Positions 45,140 through 54,317 of a stretch of 64,000 nt of DNA are shown piece after piece (the stretch's first letter is position 1; each line of letters opens with the position of its first letter). Location: the NCBI GenBank assembly GCA_021776195.1, contig JAJFGK010000125.1, forward strand, positions 41,699 to 105,698, written 5' to 3'. The DNA comes from Kiloniellaceae bacterium. GTDB lineage: Bacteria > Pseudomonadota > Alphaproteobacteria > Kiloniellales > Kiloniellaceae. The notes beneath the pieces are model-generated. The model searched no databases and was not told the DNA's origin. It saw only the letters and a program-made list of their open reading frames with translations. Made by a program: the position numbers and the translations under genes.

Positions 45140-47015
45140 CGCTTGCCGCCTCGGACCTCGCCACTCCGGGACGCTCGACATCGAGCGCACGATAACGCGG
45201 CCAGGTGCCGGTGGCGATATCCTCACGCGAGGGCGCGCCCTGGCCGAGGCGCTGGCGGTAGATCCAGAAGTTCGCCAGCACCTTCTCGATAAATAGGCGT
45301 GTTTCGCGGGAGGGCAAGGATTCGATGAACAGCAGGGGATCGTCGCTGATGCCCATCTTGCGCTGCCACTTGGCGAGATTGCCCGGCCCGCCGTTGTAAG
45401 CCGTGGCCAGACGGAAGAGGTCGCCGGAGACCTGGGGATGCTCCAGCAGATAGGCGAGGTAGCGCTGGCCGAGCTTCAGGTTCAGGCCGGGCTCGAGCAG
45501 CAGGTCGCGGGCGCTGCCGCGGTAGCGCTTGCCCTGATCCACGTAGCTGGCGGTGCCCGGCATGATCTGCATCAGGCCGCGGGCGCCGTCGCGGCTCTTG
45601 GCCCGGGGGTTGAAGGCCGATTCCTGCCGTACCAGGGCAAAGACCAGGGCACGGTCCAGCTTGAACCCGTCATGGGGCTGCCAGGGCGGGATCGGATAGA
45701 GCGCCGCGTCGAGCGCCACCTTGATCCCCAGGTAATCTTCGCGGCCGGCCAGTCCGCGGCCCAGTTTCAGGGCCAGAGCCGGCAGCCGCGCCTCGGAGGC
45801 GAGCAGCAGCAGCGCCTCGATCACCTCGGGGTCGCTCTGGTCGCCGAAGAACAGCAGCTCGCGCTCGGCGCGCTTGATTTCGCCGATCTGCAACAGGGCG
45901 AGAACCCGCCGCCCGGCGGGAATCTCCTCCAGCCGGGCGACTAGGGCCCGGGCCTTGGTGCCCCGCCCAAAGTCGAGATCCGGCTCGATTCCCAGGGCCG
46001 AGGCGGCGACAAGGCCATAGAAGGTGCGGCGCTGGGCGGCGGCGCTCCGCAGCCAGTGGCTGACCTTCGCGGGATGGCGCAGGCGCAGGTGCGAGCGGGC
46101 GGCCCAGTAGGCCCCCGCGGCGGCGTTCCAGGACGAACTATAGGGCGATTCCGCAACGGCCTCGAAATGGCCCACTGCCGTCTCGATCCGGCCGAGGCGC
46201 CAGGCGGCCAGGGCGGCGAACCAGTGCGCCTCGGGAACCTTGTCGCCGGAGCGCGCCGCTGCCTTGCTGGCGATTTCGAAAGCCCGCTCGGTCTTGCCGT
46301 GGAAGTACCAGCCCCTGGCGACCTGGGCGTAGCCCCAGTCGACCTCGACTTTGTCGACCTGCCGTTTGGCCTCGGCACTGGCGAGCAGCTCTTCGGTCTT
46401 GGTCAGGCGGGTTCTAAGGATGTTGATCCGTACCTTGCGCTTGAATTGGCGCACCTGGCGGCTTTCGGCCCGGCTGCGCTTGCGGTTCGCGCTGTCGGTG
46501 GGATCGGCGGGGACCGAAAGCTTGAGGCGTGCCGTTCGCGGTTTGGCCGGATAGCGATAGTTGGCCGGGCGGCGCTTGATCGCCAGGCTGTAGATCTTGT
46601 CGGCGCCGGGGTGGTCGCCATAGGCCGCCATCCAGGCCTTCAGCTCCTTGTAGCGCGAGCGGTAGGCCGTGGGGTGCATGTAGCGCTGATAGAGCAACTG
46701 GCCCATCAGGACTTTGTCTTCAACCTCGGCGATCAGCTTGTCCGCGGCCCGCAGATTGCCCTTTTTCTGCAGGGCGAAGATCTTGCGGTAAAGTTCGGCA
46801 TCGCGGGCGCTGAGGACCCCGGGAAGGCCGGTGACCAGGGTGTCGCCGGGTGCCGGCAACTGGATCGCGGCGTCTTGAGCGGTGCGGTCGCTGGCCCGCG
46901 CCGACGGGCTGGTCGAGGCCAAGAAGCCCAGGGACACGAGGCTGAAGGCAAGAAGCGACGCCGCTGAAAAGCCCGCGATTCCGGCCCGAAAGCGGGCAAA
47001 AAGACCAAATAGCAC
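45126..47015 (-). CDS. slt: Soluble lytic murein transglycosylase
   Basis: About 629 aa from GTG 47015. Signal peptide (LFGLFARFRAGIAGFSAASLLAFSLVSLGF, cleavage near ARA), a long alpha-superhelical domain built of helix pairs (residues about 60-430), and the C-terminal SLT domain with catalytic Glu in RQESAFNPRAKSRDGARGL. It cleaves glycan strands to 1,6-anhydroMurNAc ends in the periplasm. An upstream TTG at 47072 is possible, but GTG 47015 directly gives a normal signal peptide and follows CAGGGAT. Confidence 0.9.
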   Translation of the reverse strand: MLFGLFARFRAGIAGFSAASLLAFSLVSLGFLASTSPSARASDRTAQDAAIQLPAPGDTLVTGLPGVLSARDAELYRKIFALQKKGNLRAADKLIAEVEDKVLMGQLLYQRYMHPTAYRSRYKELKAWMAAYGDHPGADKIYSLAIKRRPANYRYPAKPRTARLKLSVPADPTDSANRKRSRAESRQVRQFKRKVRINILRTRLTKTEELLASAEAKRQVDKVEVDWGYAQVARGWYFHGKTERAFEIASKAAARSGDKVPEAHWFAALAAWRLGRIETAVGHFEAVAESPYSSSWNAAAGAYWAARSHLRLRHPAKVSHWLRSAAAQRRTFYGLVAASALGIEPDLDFGRGTKARALVARLEEIPAGRRVLALLQIGEIKRAERELLFFGDQSDPEVIEALLLLASEARLPALALKLGRGLAGREDYLGIKVALDAALYPIPPWQPHDGFKLDRALVFALVRQESAFNPRAKSRDGARGLMQIMPGTASYVDQGKRYRGSARDLLLEPGLNLKLGQRYLAYLLEHPQVSGDLFRLATAYNGGPGNLAKWQRKMGISDDPLLFIESLPSRETRLFIEKVLANFWIYRQRLGQGAPSREDIATGTWPRYRALDVERPGVARSEAASDEQN

Positions 47016-47264
47016 TATCCGCGCATCCCTGCTGGTTTTGGTTAACCTACCGAATGTCCCAGGGTGCCGCAAGGAGCCCTGCGAGGGTCCCCATTAGGTC
47101 CTGAAGTTCTTTGCCATCCGGTTAACCCGACAGCCAGGGGGCTGATTTTATTCCCTGATCGGGAAATATTTCGGGCGAAACCCGGGGCCCGGGTAGGTTG
47201 AACGAAGCGCCAGGCCGAAAAAGGTTAATATCGCGCCTAGATAGAGTCTCGTTTGGCCCACCAC
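47016..47264. other. Intergenic region between udg and slt
   Basis: 249 bp. Contains short palindromes (TCCCTGATCGGGAA near 47150 and CCCGGGGCCCGGG near 47180) and AT-rich patches (GATTTTATTCC, AAGGTTAATATCG) suited to a minus-strand promoter for slt. No coding frame looks real. Confidence 0.45.
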
Positions 47265-48092
47265 CTAACCATCGAACTGGGGTGTCTCGCGCCCCTCGAG
47301 GACCGCCTTCAGGGCCAGGAGGTCGCGCCAGGCCAGGCGTTTTTGCGCCGGCTGGCGCAGCAGGTAGGCCGGGTGCAGGGTCGGCAGAGCCGGGATCGGC
47401 CCGGCCAGTCCGGGGTGCCGGTAGGCCACCCAGCGCCCGCGCAGGCGGAGAATACCGGTCGTGGTGTTGAGCAGGGCCTTGGCCGCGGCGCCGCCGGTAA
47501 AGAGCAGGACTTCCGGGGCGACCAGCTCGATGCTGCGCTCCAGGAAGGGCTGGCAGGCGGCGATTTCACCGGCCGTGGGCGTGCGGTTACCCGGTGGGCG
47601 CCAGTAGAGCAGGTTGGTGATGAAGGCCTGGTCGCGGTCGAGGCCGACGGCGGCCAGCATCTTGTCCAGCAACTGTCCGGCGCGGCCGACGAAGGGCGTG
47701 CCCTGGCGGTCCTCGTCGGCGCCCGGGGCCTCGCCGACGATCATCAGGCGGGCCTCGGGATTGCCATCGGCAAAGCAGAGGTTCATGGCGGTGGCCTTCA
47801 AGGGGCAGCCGTCGAAGCCAGCCAGGGCCGCGCGCAGGGCCTCCAGGTCGGCGGCGCCCCGAGCCAACGCGCGGGCATCGGACAGCGCGGTCTCCGCCGA
47901 TTGCAGCGCTGGCGCGGCCACGCTCCGCACCGCTCCCGCCGCCGGCGGCTGGGTTCGGGGTGCCGGCGCGGCTTCGCGCGGCGGCTGGCGATAGCGGTCG
48001 ACCGGAATCTCGTCCACCGCCTCGTCGGCGCCGGCCTCCGCCTGCCAGGCCAGGGCGGCGAGCAGCGCCGCTTTGTCGTCGTCCGTGCTCAT
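47265..48092 (-). CDS. Family 4-type uracil-DNA glycosylase
   Basis: 275 aa from ATG 48092. About 90 Ala/Pro-rich N-terminal residues precede the UDG fold. Motif A is [20 protein letters not shown] and motif B is [24 protein letters not shown] and [16 protein letters not shown] are typical of the alphaproteobacterial family-4 branch. The classical C-x2-C pair of the [4Fe-4S] site is replaced by widely spaced cysteines (FDGC, NLCF, AACQ), so cluster binding is uncertain. Removes uracil from DNA after cytosine deamination. Confidence 0.9.
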   Translation of the reverse strand: MSTDDDKAALLAALAWQAEAGADEAVDEIPVDRYRQPPREAAPAPRTQPPAAGAVRSVAAPALQSAETALSDARALARGAADLEALRAALAGFDGCPLKATAMNLCFADGNPEARLMIVGEAPGADEDRQGTPFVGRAGQLLDKMLAAVGLDRDQAFITNLLYWRPPGNRTPTAGEIAACQPFLERSIELVAPEVLLFTGGAAAKALLNTTTGILRLRGRWVAYRHPGLAGPIPALPTLHPAYLLRQPAQKRLAWRDLLALKAVLEGRETPQFDG

Positions 48093-48335
48093 GGCCGAGA
48101 GACTACAGGGGCACTGTCCGGCGGGAAAGCCGCCGTCCATCCATACACTGTCTGTCCATTCACCGTCTGCCCCTGCGCCGTCTGTCCTGCCGCTATCCAA
48201 ACGGGAGCCCGATCCGGCGCGGCGCGGCTTCTCCCGGTCGCCTCTGGGCAAAAACGCCTCTTGCGCTCGGGCAATAATCCGCGCCAATTCCAACCGTCAA
48301 CCAGTGCCAACGCTGTCGAGTAACGGAGACGAGCC

Positions 48336-49988
48336 GTGGAACGCGAATTCATGGAATACGATGTCGTGATCGTGGGCGCCGGCCCCTCGGGTCTGGCCGC
48401 CGCTATCAAGCTGCGCCAATTGTCCGCCGAAAGCGGCCGGGAGATCAGCGTTTGCGTGCTCGAAAAGGGCTCCGAGGTGGGCGCCCACATTCTCTCCGGC
48501 GCGGTGCTGGAGCCGCGCGCGCTGAACGAGCTGATCCCCGACTGGAAGGAACGCGGCGCACCCTTGAACGCGCCGGTCTCCGACGAGAAGTTTTTCATCC
48601 TGACCGAATCGGGCGGAATCTCGGTGCCGGTCGCCCTGCTGCCGCCGCAGATGCAAAACCACGGCAACTACGTGGTCTCGCTCGGCAATGTCTGTCGTTG
48701 GATGGCGGAGCAGGCCGAGGCCCTGGGCGCCGAGATCTATCCCGGTTTCGCCGCTGCCGAAGTGCTCTACGACGATGCCGGCCGGGTGACCGGTGTCGCC
48801 ACCGGCGACATGGGGATCGGCAAGGACGGCGAGCAGAAGGACAGCTACACCCAGGGCATGGAGCTGCGCGGCACCTATACGCTCTTTGCCGAGGGCTGCC
48901 GCGGCTCGCTGACCAAGACCCTGTTCGAGCGTTTCGACCTGTGCGCCGACTGCGACCCGCAGACCTACGGCATCGGGATCAAGGAAATCTGGGAACTCGA
49001 TCCGGCCAAGCACAAGGTCGGGACGGTGATCCACAGCGCCGGCTGGCCGATGAACAGCAGCACCTGGGGCGGCTCCTTCATCTATCACCTGGAGGATAAT
49101 CAGGCCTATGTCGGTTATGTGGTGGGCCTCGACTACGCCAACCCGCATCTGTCGCCCTTCGAGGAGATGCAGCGCTTCAAGACCCATCCCAAGATCCGTC
49201 CCATGCTGGAGGGCGGCAAGCGCATCGCCTATGGCGCCCGGGCGCTGAACGAGGGCGGCCTGCAGTCGATCCCCAAGTTGATCTTTCCGGGCGGCGCCTT
49301 CATCGGCTGTTCCGCGGGCTTCCTCAACGTGCCCAAGATCAAGGGCAGCCACAATGCCATGAAGACCGGAATGCTGGCGGCCGAAGCCTTGGCAGAAGCG
49401 CTCGGCGGCGAGGGCGACAGCCCGGCCCTGCTGGAGAGTTACCCCACCAAGGTCGAGGGCTCCTGGGTGCATGAGGAACTCCACAAGGCGCGCAATTTCC
49501 GCCCGGCCTTTGCCAAGTGGGGCCTGTTCGGGTCGCTGCTCTACGGCGGCCTCGACTTGAAGCTGCTCGGTGGCAAGGCGCCCTGGACCTTCGCTCACAA
49601 GCACCACGACCACGAGTGCCTGAAGCCGGCCGCCGAGATGCCCAAGATCGTCTACCCCAAGCCCGACGGGGTCATCACCTTCGACCGCAACTCCTCGGTC
49701 TTTCTCTCCAACACCAACCACGAGGAAGATCAGCCGGTCCACCTGACCCTGAAGGATGCGGCGGTCCCGGTCGCCCACAACCTGGCGCTCTATGACGCGC
49801 CCGAGCAGCGCTTCTGTCCGGCCGGGGTCTACGAGATCGTCCGCGAGGACGACGGCTCGAACCCGCGTCTGCAGATCAACGCGCAGAACTGCGTCCACTG
49901 TAAGACCTGCGACATCAAGGACCCGACCCAGAACATCAACTGGGTGACCCCGGAGGGTGGCGGCGGCCCGAACTATCCCAACATGTAG
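48336..49988 (+). CDS. Electron transfer flavoprotein-ubiquinone oxidoreductase
   Basis: 550 aa ETF-QO. Passes electrons from reduced ETF to the ubiquinone pool at the inner membrane. N-terminal FAD site DVVIVGAGPSGLAAAIKL and GAHILSGAVLEPRALNEL. The membrane-associated ubiquinone region lies mid-protein. The C-terminal [4Fe-4S] site is NCVHCKTCDIKDPTQNINW plus an upstream FCPAGVYE cysteine. GTG 48336 has GGAG 8 nt upstream. It can re-oxidise ETF used by dimethylglycine dehydrogenase-type enzymes such as that at 51.9-54.3 kb. Confidence 0.95.
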   Translation: MEREFMEYDVVIVGAGPSGLAAAIKLRQLSAESGREISVCVLEKGSEVGAHILSGAVLEPRALNELIPDWKERGAPLNAPVSDEKFFILTESGGISVPVALLPPQMQNHGNYVVSLGNVCRWMAEQAEALGAEIYPGFAAAEVLYDDAGRVTGVATGDMGIGKDGEQKDSYTQGMELRGTYTLFAEGCRGSLTKTLFERFDLCADCDPQTYGIGIKEIWELDPAKHKVGTVIHSAGWPMNSSTWGGSFIYHLEDNQAYVGYVVGLDYANPHLSPFEEMQRFKTHPKIRPMLEGGKRIAYGARALNEGGLQSIPKLIFPGGAFIGCSAGFLNVPKIKGSHNAMKTGMLAAEALAEALGGEGDSPALLESYPTKVEGSWVHEELHKARNFRPAFAKWGLFGSLLYGGLDLKLLGGKAPWTFAHKHHDHECLKPAAEMPKIVYPKPDGVITFDRNSSVFLSNTNHEEDQPVHLTLKDAAVPVAHNLALYDAPEQRFCPAGVYEIVREDDGSNPRLQINAQNCVHCKTCDIKDPTQNINWVTPEGGGGPNYPNM

Positions 49989-50030
49989 GCCAGCGGGACG
50001 GGTCGGGGACTGGCCACTTGTTCGGACTTG

Positions 50031-50085
50031 CTGAATGGATGAACATCAGGAACGTAGACCTTCGATTTTCGTGAATTCCATTCAG
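50031..50085. promoter_or_regulatory. Candidate LysR-type operator upstream of lysR
   Basis: CTGAATGG (50031-50038) and its inverse CCATTCAG (50078-50085) flank the presumed lysR promoter, 10 nt before ATG 50096. The related sequence GAATGAATTCAG occurs upstream of the mttB-like operon (57049-57060). Confidence 0.4.
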
Positions 50086-50095
50086 GTTTTCTCCT

Positions 50096-51034
50096 ATGAA
50101 AACGCCGCTGCTGGATCTTCGCCATCTACAGATGATCGCCGTTCTGGTGCAGGCACCGCGGGTCACGGACGCGGCGGACCGCATGGGCATCACGGCCTCG
50201 GCTCTGTCGCACCGTATCAGAGAGGCCGAACGCAGGCTGGGCGTTCCGCTCTTTACCCGCCGGAACAAACGCTTGCGCATGACGCCGGCGGCCGAACACC
50301 TGGCTCAGGTGGCCGAGCGGCTGCTTGCCGATCTGGCCCGGGCGGAAGACGATATCCGCCGCATGAACCGGGGTGTCAGGCACGTCGTCCGCCTCGCGGT
50401 CGAAGCCTACAGCTCCTATCACTGGCTGCCTTCCTTTTTGCGTTACCTGCGACAGCATGAAGACGGGATCGGCATTCAGGTCGTCGCGGCGGCAGCGCGC
50501 CATCCGCTGGAAAGCCTGGCGGACGGCGCGGTCGATCTGGCTATCGTCTCGGGCGACGACAGGCGCCCCGGCGCCGATCTGATCCACCTGTTCGATGACG
50601 AGCTGCTTTTCATCATGGCGCCCGATCATCGCCTGGCCGGGCGACCCCATATCGCAGGACCGGATGTCGTGGGCGAGGATTTCATCACCTACACCCGCGT
50701 CCCGGCACCGGACCGCGAGTACGCCAAGCTGTTCCGGCCCAGCGAGACCTTCCCGAACTGGACCGAGACGGTGGAACTGCCCGAAGCCATCGTCGAGATG
50801 GTTGCCGCCGGTCTCGGGACCTCGGTTCTGGCCGGCTGGGCGGTCGCGAACGCCATCCGGAGCCGGCGTATCGTCGGCGCGCGGGTCGGGCCCGAGGGGA
50901 TTTCCATTGCCTGGTACGCCGCGACCCGCTCCGGTACGGCGCCGGAGGAAGAGCATAACCGGTGCGTCGCGAGCAGGCTTGCCGCGTGGTCGCATGGCAC
51001 CGGCGGATTTTTATCGTCTGAGGAGTCGAAGTGA
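50096..51034 (+). CDS. LysR-family transcriptional regulator
   Basis: 312 aa. N-terminal winged HTH: LDLRHLQMIAVLVQAPRVTDAADRMGITASALSHRIREAE, then RLGVPLFTRRNKRLRMTPAA. The effector domain (from VRHVVRLAVEAYSSYHWLP) has the two-lobed LysR_substrate fold and resembles MetR-like regulators (SYHWLPSFL). It overlaps the next gene by a few bases, so both are one transcript. The convergent amine-catabolic operon is a likely target. Confidence 0.9.
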   Translation: MKTPLLDLRHLQMIAVLVQAPRVTDAADRMGITASALSHRIREAERRLGVPLFTRRNKRLRMTPAAEHLAQVAERLLADLARAEDDIRRMNRGVRHVVRLAVEAYSSYHWLPSFLRYLRQHEDGIGIQVVAAAARHPLESLADGAVDLAIVSGDDRRPGADLIHLFDDELLFIMAPDHRLAGRPHIAGPDVVGEDFITYTRVPAPDREYAKLFRPSETFPNWTETVELPEAIVEMVAAGLGTSVLAGWAVANAIRSRRIVGARVGPEGISIAWYAATRSGTAPEEEHNRCVASRLAAWSHGTGGFLSSEESK

Positions 51035-51900
51035 TGCGTCTGTGCTTTGTCGGTCTGGGAACCATGGGTTTGCCCATGGCGCTGCGGTTGGAGGAGATGG
51101 GCTATGAAATCATCGGCTGGGATCTGGTGTCGGCGGCCCGGGCCAAGTTGAAAATCCAGGCCGCGAGCCTGGAGGCGGCCGCCGCCGCGGCCGACGCGCT
51201 GATCACCATGCTCCCGGAAGGCGAACATGTCGCCGCCGTGCTGGACCGGCTCTTGACCCTGGGTCTTCCCGAAGGCCGCCTTTTCCTGGACTGTTCGACC
51301 ATCGATGTCGCGCGAACGCGTCACCTGGCCAACGTGGTCGAGGCCGCGGGTCATGATTTCGTCGATGCCCCGGTGTCCGGCGGCGCGGAGGGCGCGCGCG
51401 CCGGCAGCCTCAGCTTCATGATGGGCGGCCGCGAGACCGCGATCCAAAGGGCCGACCCCTTGCTCCGGGCCATGGGCGCCAAGGTCACCGGCTTCGGCGC
51501 GGCCGGCGCCGGTCAGGCCGCGAAGGCCTGCCACAACATGATTTGCGGGATCACGGCCCTGGGGGTCTGCGAGGCCTTCGCCCTGGCCGAGGCCTCCGGC
51601 CTGGATGCGGAAAAGTTCTTCGCCCTCTGCCAGGGGGCGGCGGCGCAGAGCTGGATCCTGGAGAACCGCTGTCCGGTGCCGGGCCCCGCGCCCGCGTCAC
51701 CTGCCTCCAACGACTATGCGCCCGGCTTCGCCGCCCGTCTGATGGCCAAGGACCTGCGATTGGCGCAGGCGGCGGCTGACGAAACCGGGCAGGCGACGCC
51801 GTTCGGCGCCCAGGCGGCACAGCGCTTTGCGGACTTTGCGGAGGCCGGCGGCGGCGATCTCGATTTCTCGGCAATTTACCGAACGATTCGGCAAGTCTAA
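51034..51900 (+). CDS. Beta-hydroxyacid dehydrogenase (3-hydroxyisobutyrate dehydrogenase family)
   Basis: 288 aa. Rossmann LCFVGLGTMGLPMALRLEEMGYEIIGWD, substrate motif FVDAPVSGGAEGARAG, catalytic lysine in AGQAAKACHNMICG, and KDLRLAQAAADETGQ. NAD(P)-dependent oxidation of a small beta-hydroxyacid, or reduction of its semialdehyde. ATG 51034 overlaps the lysR stop (TGATG); GTG 51031 is an alternative. The stop overlaps that of the convergent demethylase gene. Confidence 0.88.
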   Translation: MRLCFVGLGTMGLPMALRLEEMGYEIIGWDLVSAARAKLKIQAASLEAAAAAADALITMLPEGEHVAAVLDRLLTLGLPEGRLFLDCSTIDVARTRHLANVVEAAGHDFVDAPVSGGAEGARAGSLSFMMGGRETAIQRADPLLRAMGAKVTGFGAAGAGQAAKACHNMICGITALGVCEAFALAEASGLDAEKFFALCQGAAAQSWILENRCPVPGPAPASPASNDYAPGFAARLMAKDLRLAQAAADETGQATPFGAQAAQRFADFAEAGGGDLDFSAIYRTIRQV

Positions 51901-54314
51901 CTGCGCAGGCGCGCGTTGCCCGCATCGTAGAACGGCAAGGGTGCCATTGTAGCAAGCTGTCGCTGGCCGAGGATCTCGATCTTGAAGTCCTGTCCGGGGT
52001 CGGCCAGACCATGTTTGATGTAGCCGAGCGCCAGGCGCTGGCCGGTCCGAAAACCGGTGCCGCCGGAGGTCACATAGCCGATAAGCTCGCCGGCCTGAAA
52101 GATAGGGTCGCTCGGCAAGGGGTCGGCTTCGCCGCCCTCGACGATGAAGCCGCCGAAGGACCAGTCCGGATCGGTATCGCGCTGGCGCAGCAGACTCTCG
52201 CGCCCGATGAAATCCGGTTTGTCGAAGGCCACGAACCTCTCCAGCCCGGCGTCGAAGACCGTGTACTCCGTGCCGAAATCCGCGCCCCAGGCATGATATC
52301 CCTTTTCGAGCCGCAGGGCGTTGAGCGCATAGGAGCCGAAATCGATCAGGCCGAGATCGGCCCCGGCCGCGCAAATGGCCTGGTAGACCGCTGTCAGATC
52401 CGACGACGCGAGATGGAGCTCCCAGCCCAGCTCGCCGACATAGGAAACCCGCAAGGCCGTGACCGGTCGGTCGGCGATCTCGATTTCGGTGGCGGACATC
52501 CAAGGCGCGGCGGCCGGACCAAGGTCCGCCGCCGTCAGTCTCGACAGCAAGGGTCTCGAGGCAGGCCCCATCACCAGCAGGGCCGCGTCGCGCGTGCTGC
52601 CGAGGCGCAGCGCGACCGAGCCGTCATCCGGCAGATAACGCTGAAGCCAGTCGAAGTCGCGGCGGTCGGCCAGGGTCGGCCCGCAGAGCAGGTAGCGTTC
52701 GGCACCCAGGCACGCGATGGTCGCCTCGCTCCAGATCATGCCCTTGGGTGTCAGCATGTAAGACAGCTTGACCCGTCCCACCTTGGGCAGACTGCCGCAG
52801 AAAACACGCGCCAGATAGGCCGCCGCACCCGGGCCTTCGACTTCGAACTTGGTGAAGCCGCCGTGATCCATGACCCCGACCCGGTCGCGCACGGCCTCGC
52901 ATTCCAGCCGCACCGCCGGGCGCCAGGGCTCGCGGTCGCGAAAGCTCAGCGTCTCGCCAGCCCCGGTCTTGTCGAACCAGAAGGCCCGCTCCCACCCGCC
53001 GACCTGTCCGAAGACCGCGCCCTTGGCCGCGAGCGCCGGGTAAAGGCCGGTGCGCTGGAGCGGCCGGCCGGAGCCCAGGATGCGGTGCGGGAAGGGGATG
53101 GCGTACTGCAGGTCGTATAGCTCGACCACTCGCTCCCGGGCGTAGTCCGGTGTGGCCCAGGCGCCGAAGCGACGCGGGTCCCAGGCGGCCAGATCCCACT
53201 CGGTCTCGCCCTCGGTGACCCACTCGGCGATGGCCTTTCCCGCCGCCGCCGATTGGGTGATGCCCACCTGAATGCCACAGGCGTGATAAAAGTCGGGCAG
53301 CCCGAAGGCGGGACCGCAGAGCGGTTGCGCGTCGGGCGAGTAGCCGATCGGTCCGTTGACGAAGCGCCGCACGCCGGCTTCGCCCAGCAAAGGGACATGG
53401 GCCGTGGCGCCCTCCAGAACGGCGGCTATGTCGTCGAGCGAATCGGGAAAGAGCTGATGGGCGAAGTTCTCGGGAAGGCCCTCCGTGAAGGCCGGCCGTC
53501 CGGGATGGCCGTAGGAGCCGAAGAGGAAGCCGTCGCCCTCGCGTCGCAGGTAGAACCGGATGTCCGGGTCGCGCACCAGCGGGAACAACTCGGGGTCCGC
53601 CGCCAGCGCGGCGAGCGGCTCGGTCACGAGGTATTGATGCTCCAGGGTCGTGACCGGGATCTCTTGGCCGGCGAGGCGCGCCACGGCGCCGCCGTAAAAG
53701 CCGGTCGCATTGACCACCGTCTCGCAGCGCACCGCGCCCTTGTCGGTCTCGATGCGCCATTCGCCCTCCGCTGTGCGCGCGATGGCCGTGACCTCGGTGA
53801 AGCGGGCGACCTCGGCTCCGCCGGCCCGCGCCGCCCGGACCAGGGCTTGGGTCAGTTGGCTCGGGTCGATATCGCCCTCGTAGGGGTCGTGGATCGCGCC
53901 GATCACGCTGTCGCCCGCCCGGTAGTAGGGATGCAGGGCCTCCAGCTCGCGTGGGGCCAGGATGGCGAGCTCGAAGCCGGCCGACTTCGAGATGCCCACC
54001 AGGTGGTGGTAGAGGTCCATCCGGTCCGCTGTGTGCGCCGGCCAGAAGGCGCCCGTGTGGCGATAGGTTATGGGCGCCTCGGCGTCCTTGGCCAGGTCGC
54101 TGTAGAGGCGCCAGGCATAGTTGCCGGCGCGCATGCCCAGCCAACTGGTGGCGTAGGTCGGAATGTTGCCCGCGGCGTGCCAGGTCGAGCCGGAGGTCAG
54201 TTCATCCTTTTCGATCAGCAGGCAGTCGCCGACCCCCGCGCGTGTCAGGTGAAAAAGGCAAGAAGCCCCGACCGCGCCGCCGCCGATGACCACGACACGT
54301 GCCTGAGACCGCAC
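51897..54314 (-). CDS. Dimethylglycine/sarcosine dehydrogenase-like protein (FAD plus GcvT-type domain)
   Basis: 805 aa. N-terminal DAO-type FAD domain (VVVIGGGAVGASCLFHLTRAG), with TSGSTWHAAG whose histidine is the covalent FAD-attachment site in this family. FAO_M linker, then a GcvT-like folate domain (from VRDRVGVMDHGGFTKFEVEG to FIGRESLLRQ) and a C-terminal barrel. It should oxidatively demethylate an N-methyl amine, passing electrons to ETF and the C1 unit to tetrahydrofolate. Start GTG 54314. Last gene of a four-gene minus operon, 3 nt after the racemase-like gene. Confidence 0.9.
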   Translation of the reverse strand: MRSQARVVVIGGGAVGASCLFHLTRAGVGDCLLIEKDELTSGSTWHAAGNIPTYATSWLGMRAGNYAWRLYSDLAKDAEAPITYRHTGAFWPAHTADRMDLYHHLVGISKSAGFELAILAPRELEALHPYYRAGDSVIGAIHDPYEGDIDPSQLTQALVRAARAGGAEVARFTEVTAIARTAEGEWRIETDKGAVRCETVVNATGFYGGAVARLAGQEIPVTTLEHQYLVTEPLAALAADPELFPLVRDPDIRFYLRREGDGFLFGSYGHPGRPAFTEGLPENFAHQLFPDSLDDIAAVLEGATAHVPLLGEAGVRRFVNGPIGYSPDAQPLCGPAFGLPDFYHACGIQVGITQSAAAGKAIAEWVTEGETEWDLAAWDPRRFGAWATPDYARERVVELYDLQYAIPFPHRILGSGRPLQRTGLYPALAAKGAVFGQVGGWERAFWFDKTGAGETLSFRDREPWRPAVRLECEAVRDRVGVMDHGGFTKFEVEGPGAAAYLARVFCGSLPKVGRVKLSYMLTPKGMIWSEATIACLGAERYLLCGPTLADRRDFDWLQRYLPDDGSVALRLGSTRDAALLVMGPASRPLLSRLTAADLGPAAAPWMSATEIEIADRPVTALRVSYVGELGWELHLASSDLTAVYQAICAAGADLGLIDFGSYALNALRLEKGYHAWGADFGTEYTVFDAGLERFVAFDKPDFIGRESLLRQRDTDPDWSFGGFIVEGGEADPLPSDPIFQAGELIGYVTSGGTGFRTGQRLALGYIKHGLADPGQDFKIEILGQRQLATMAPLPFYDAGNARLRS

Positions 54315-54317
54315 GGC

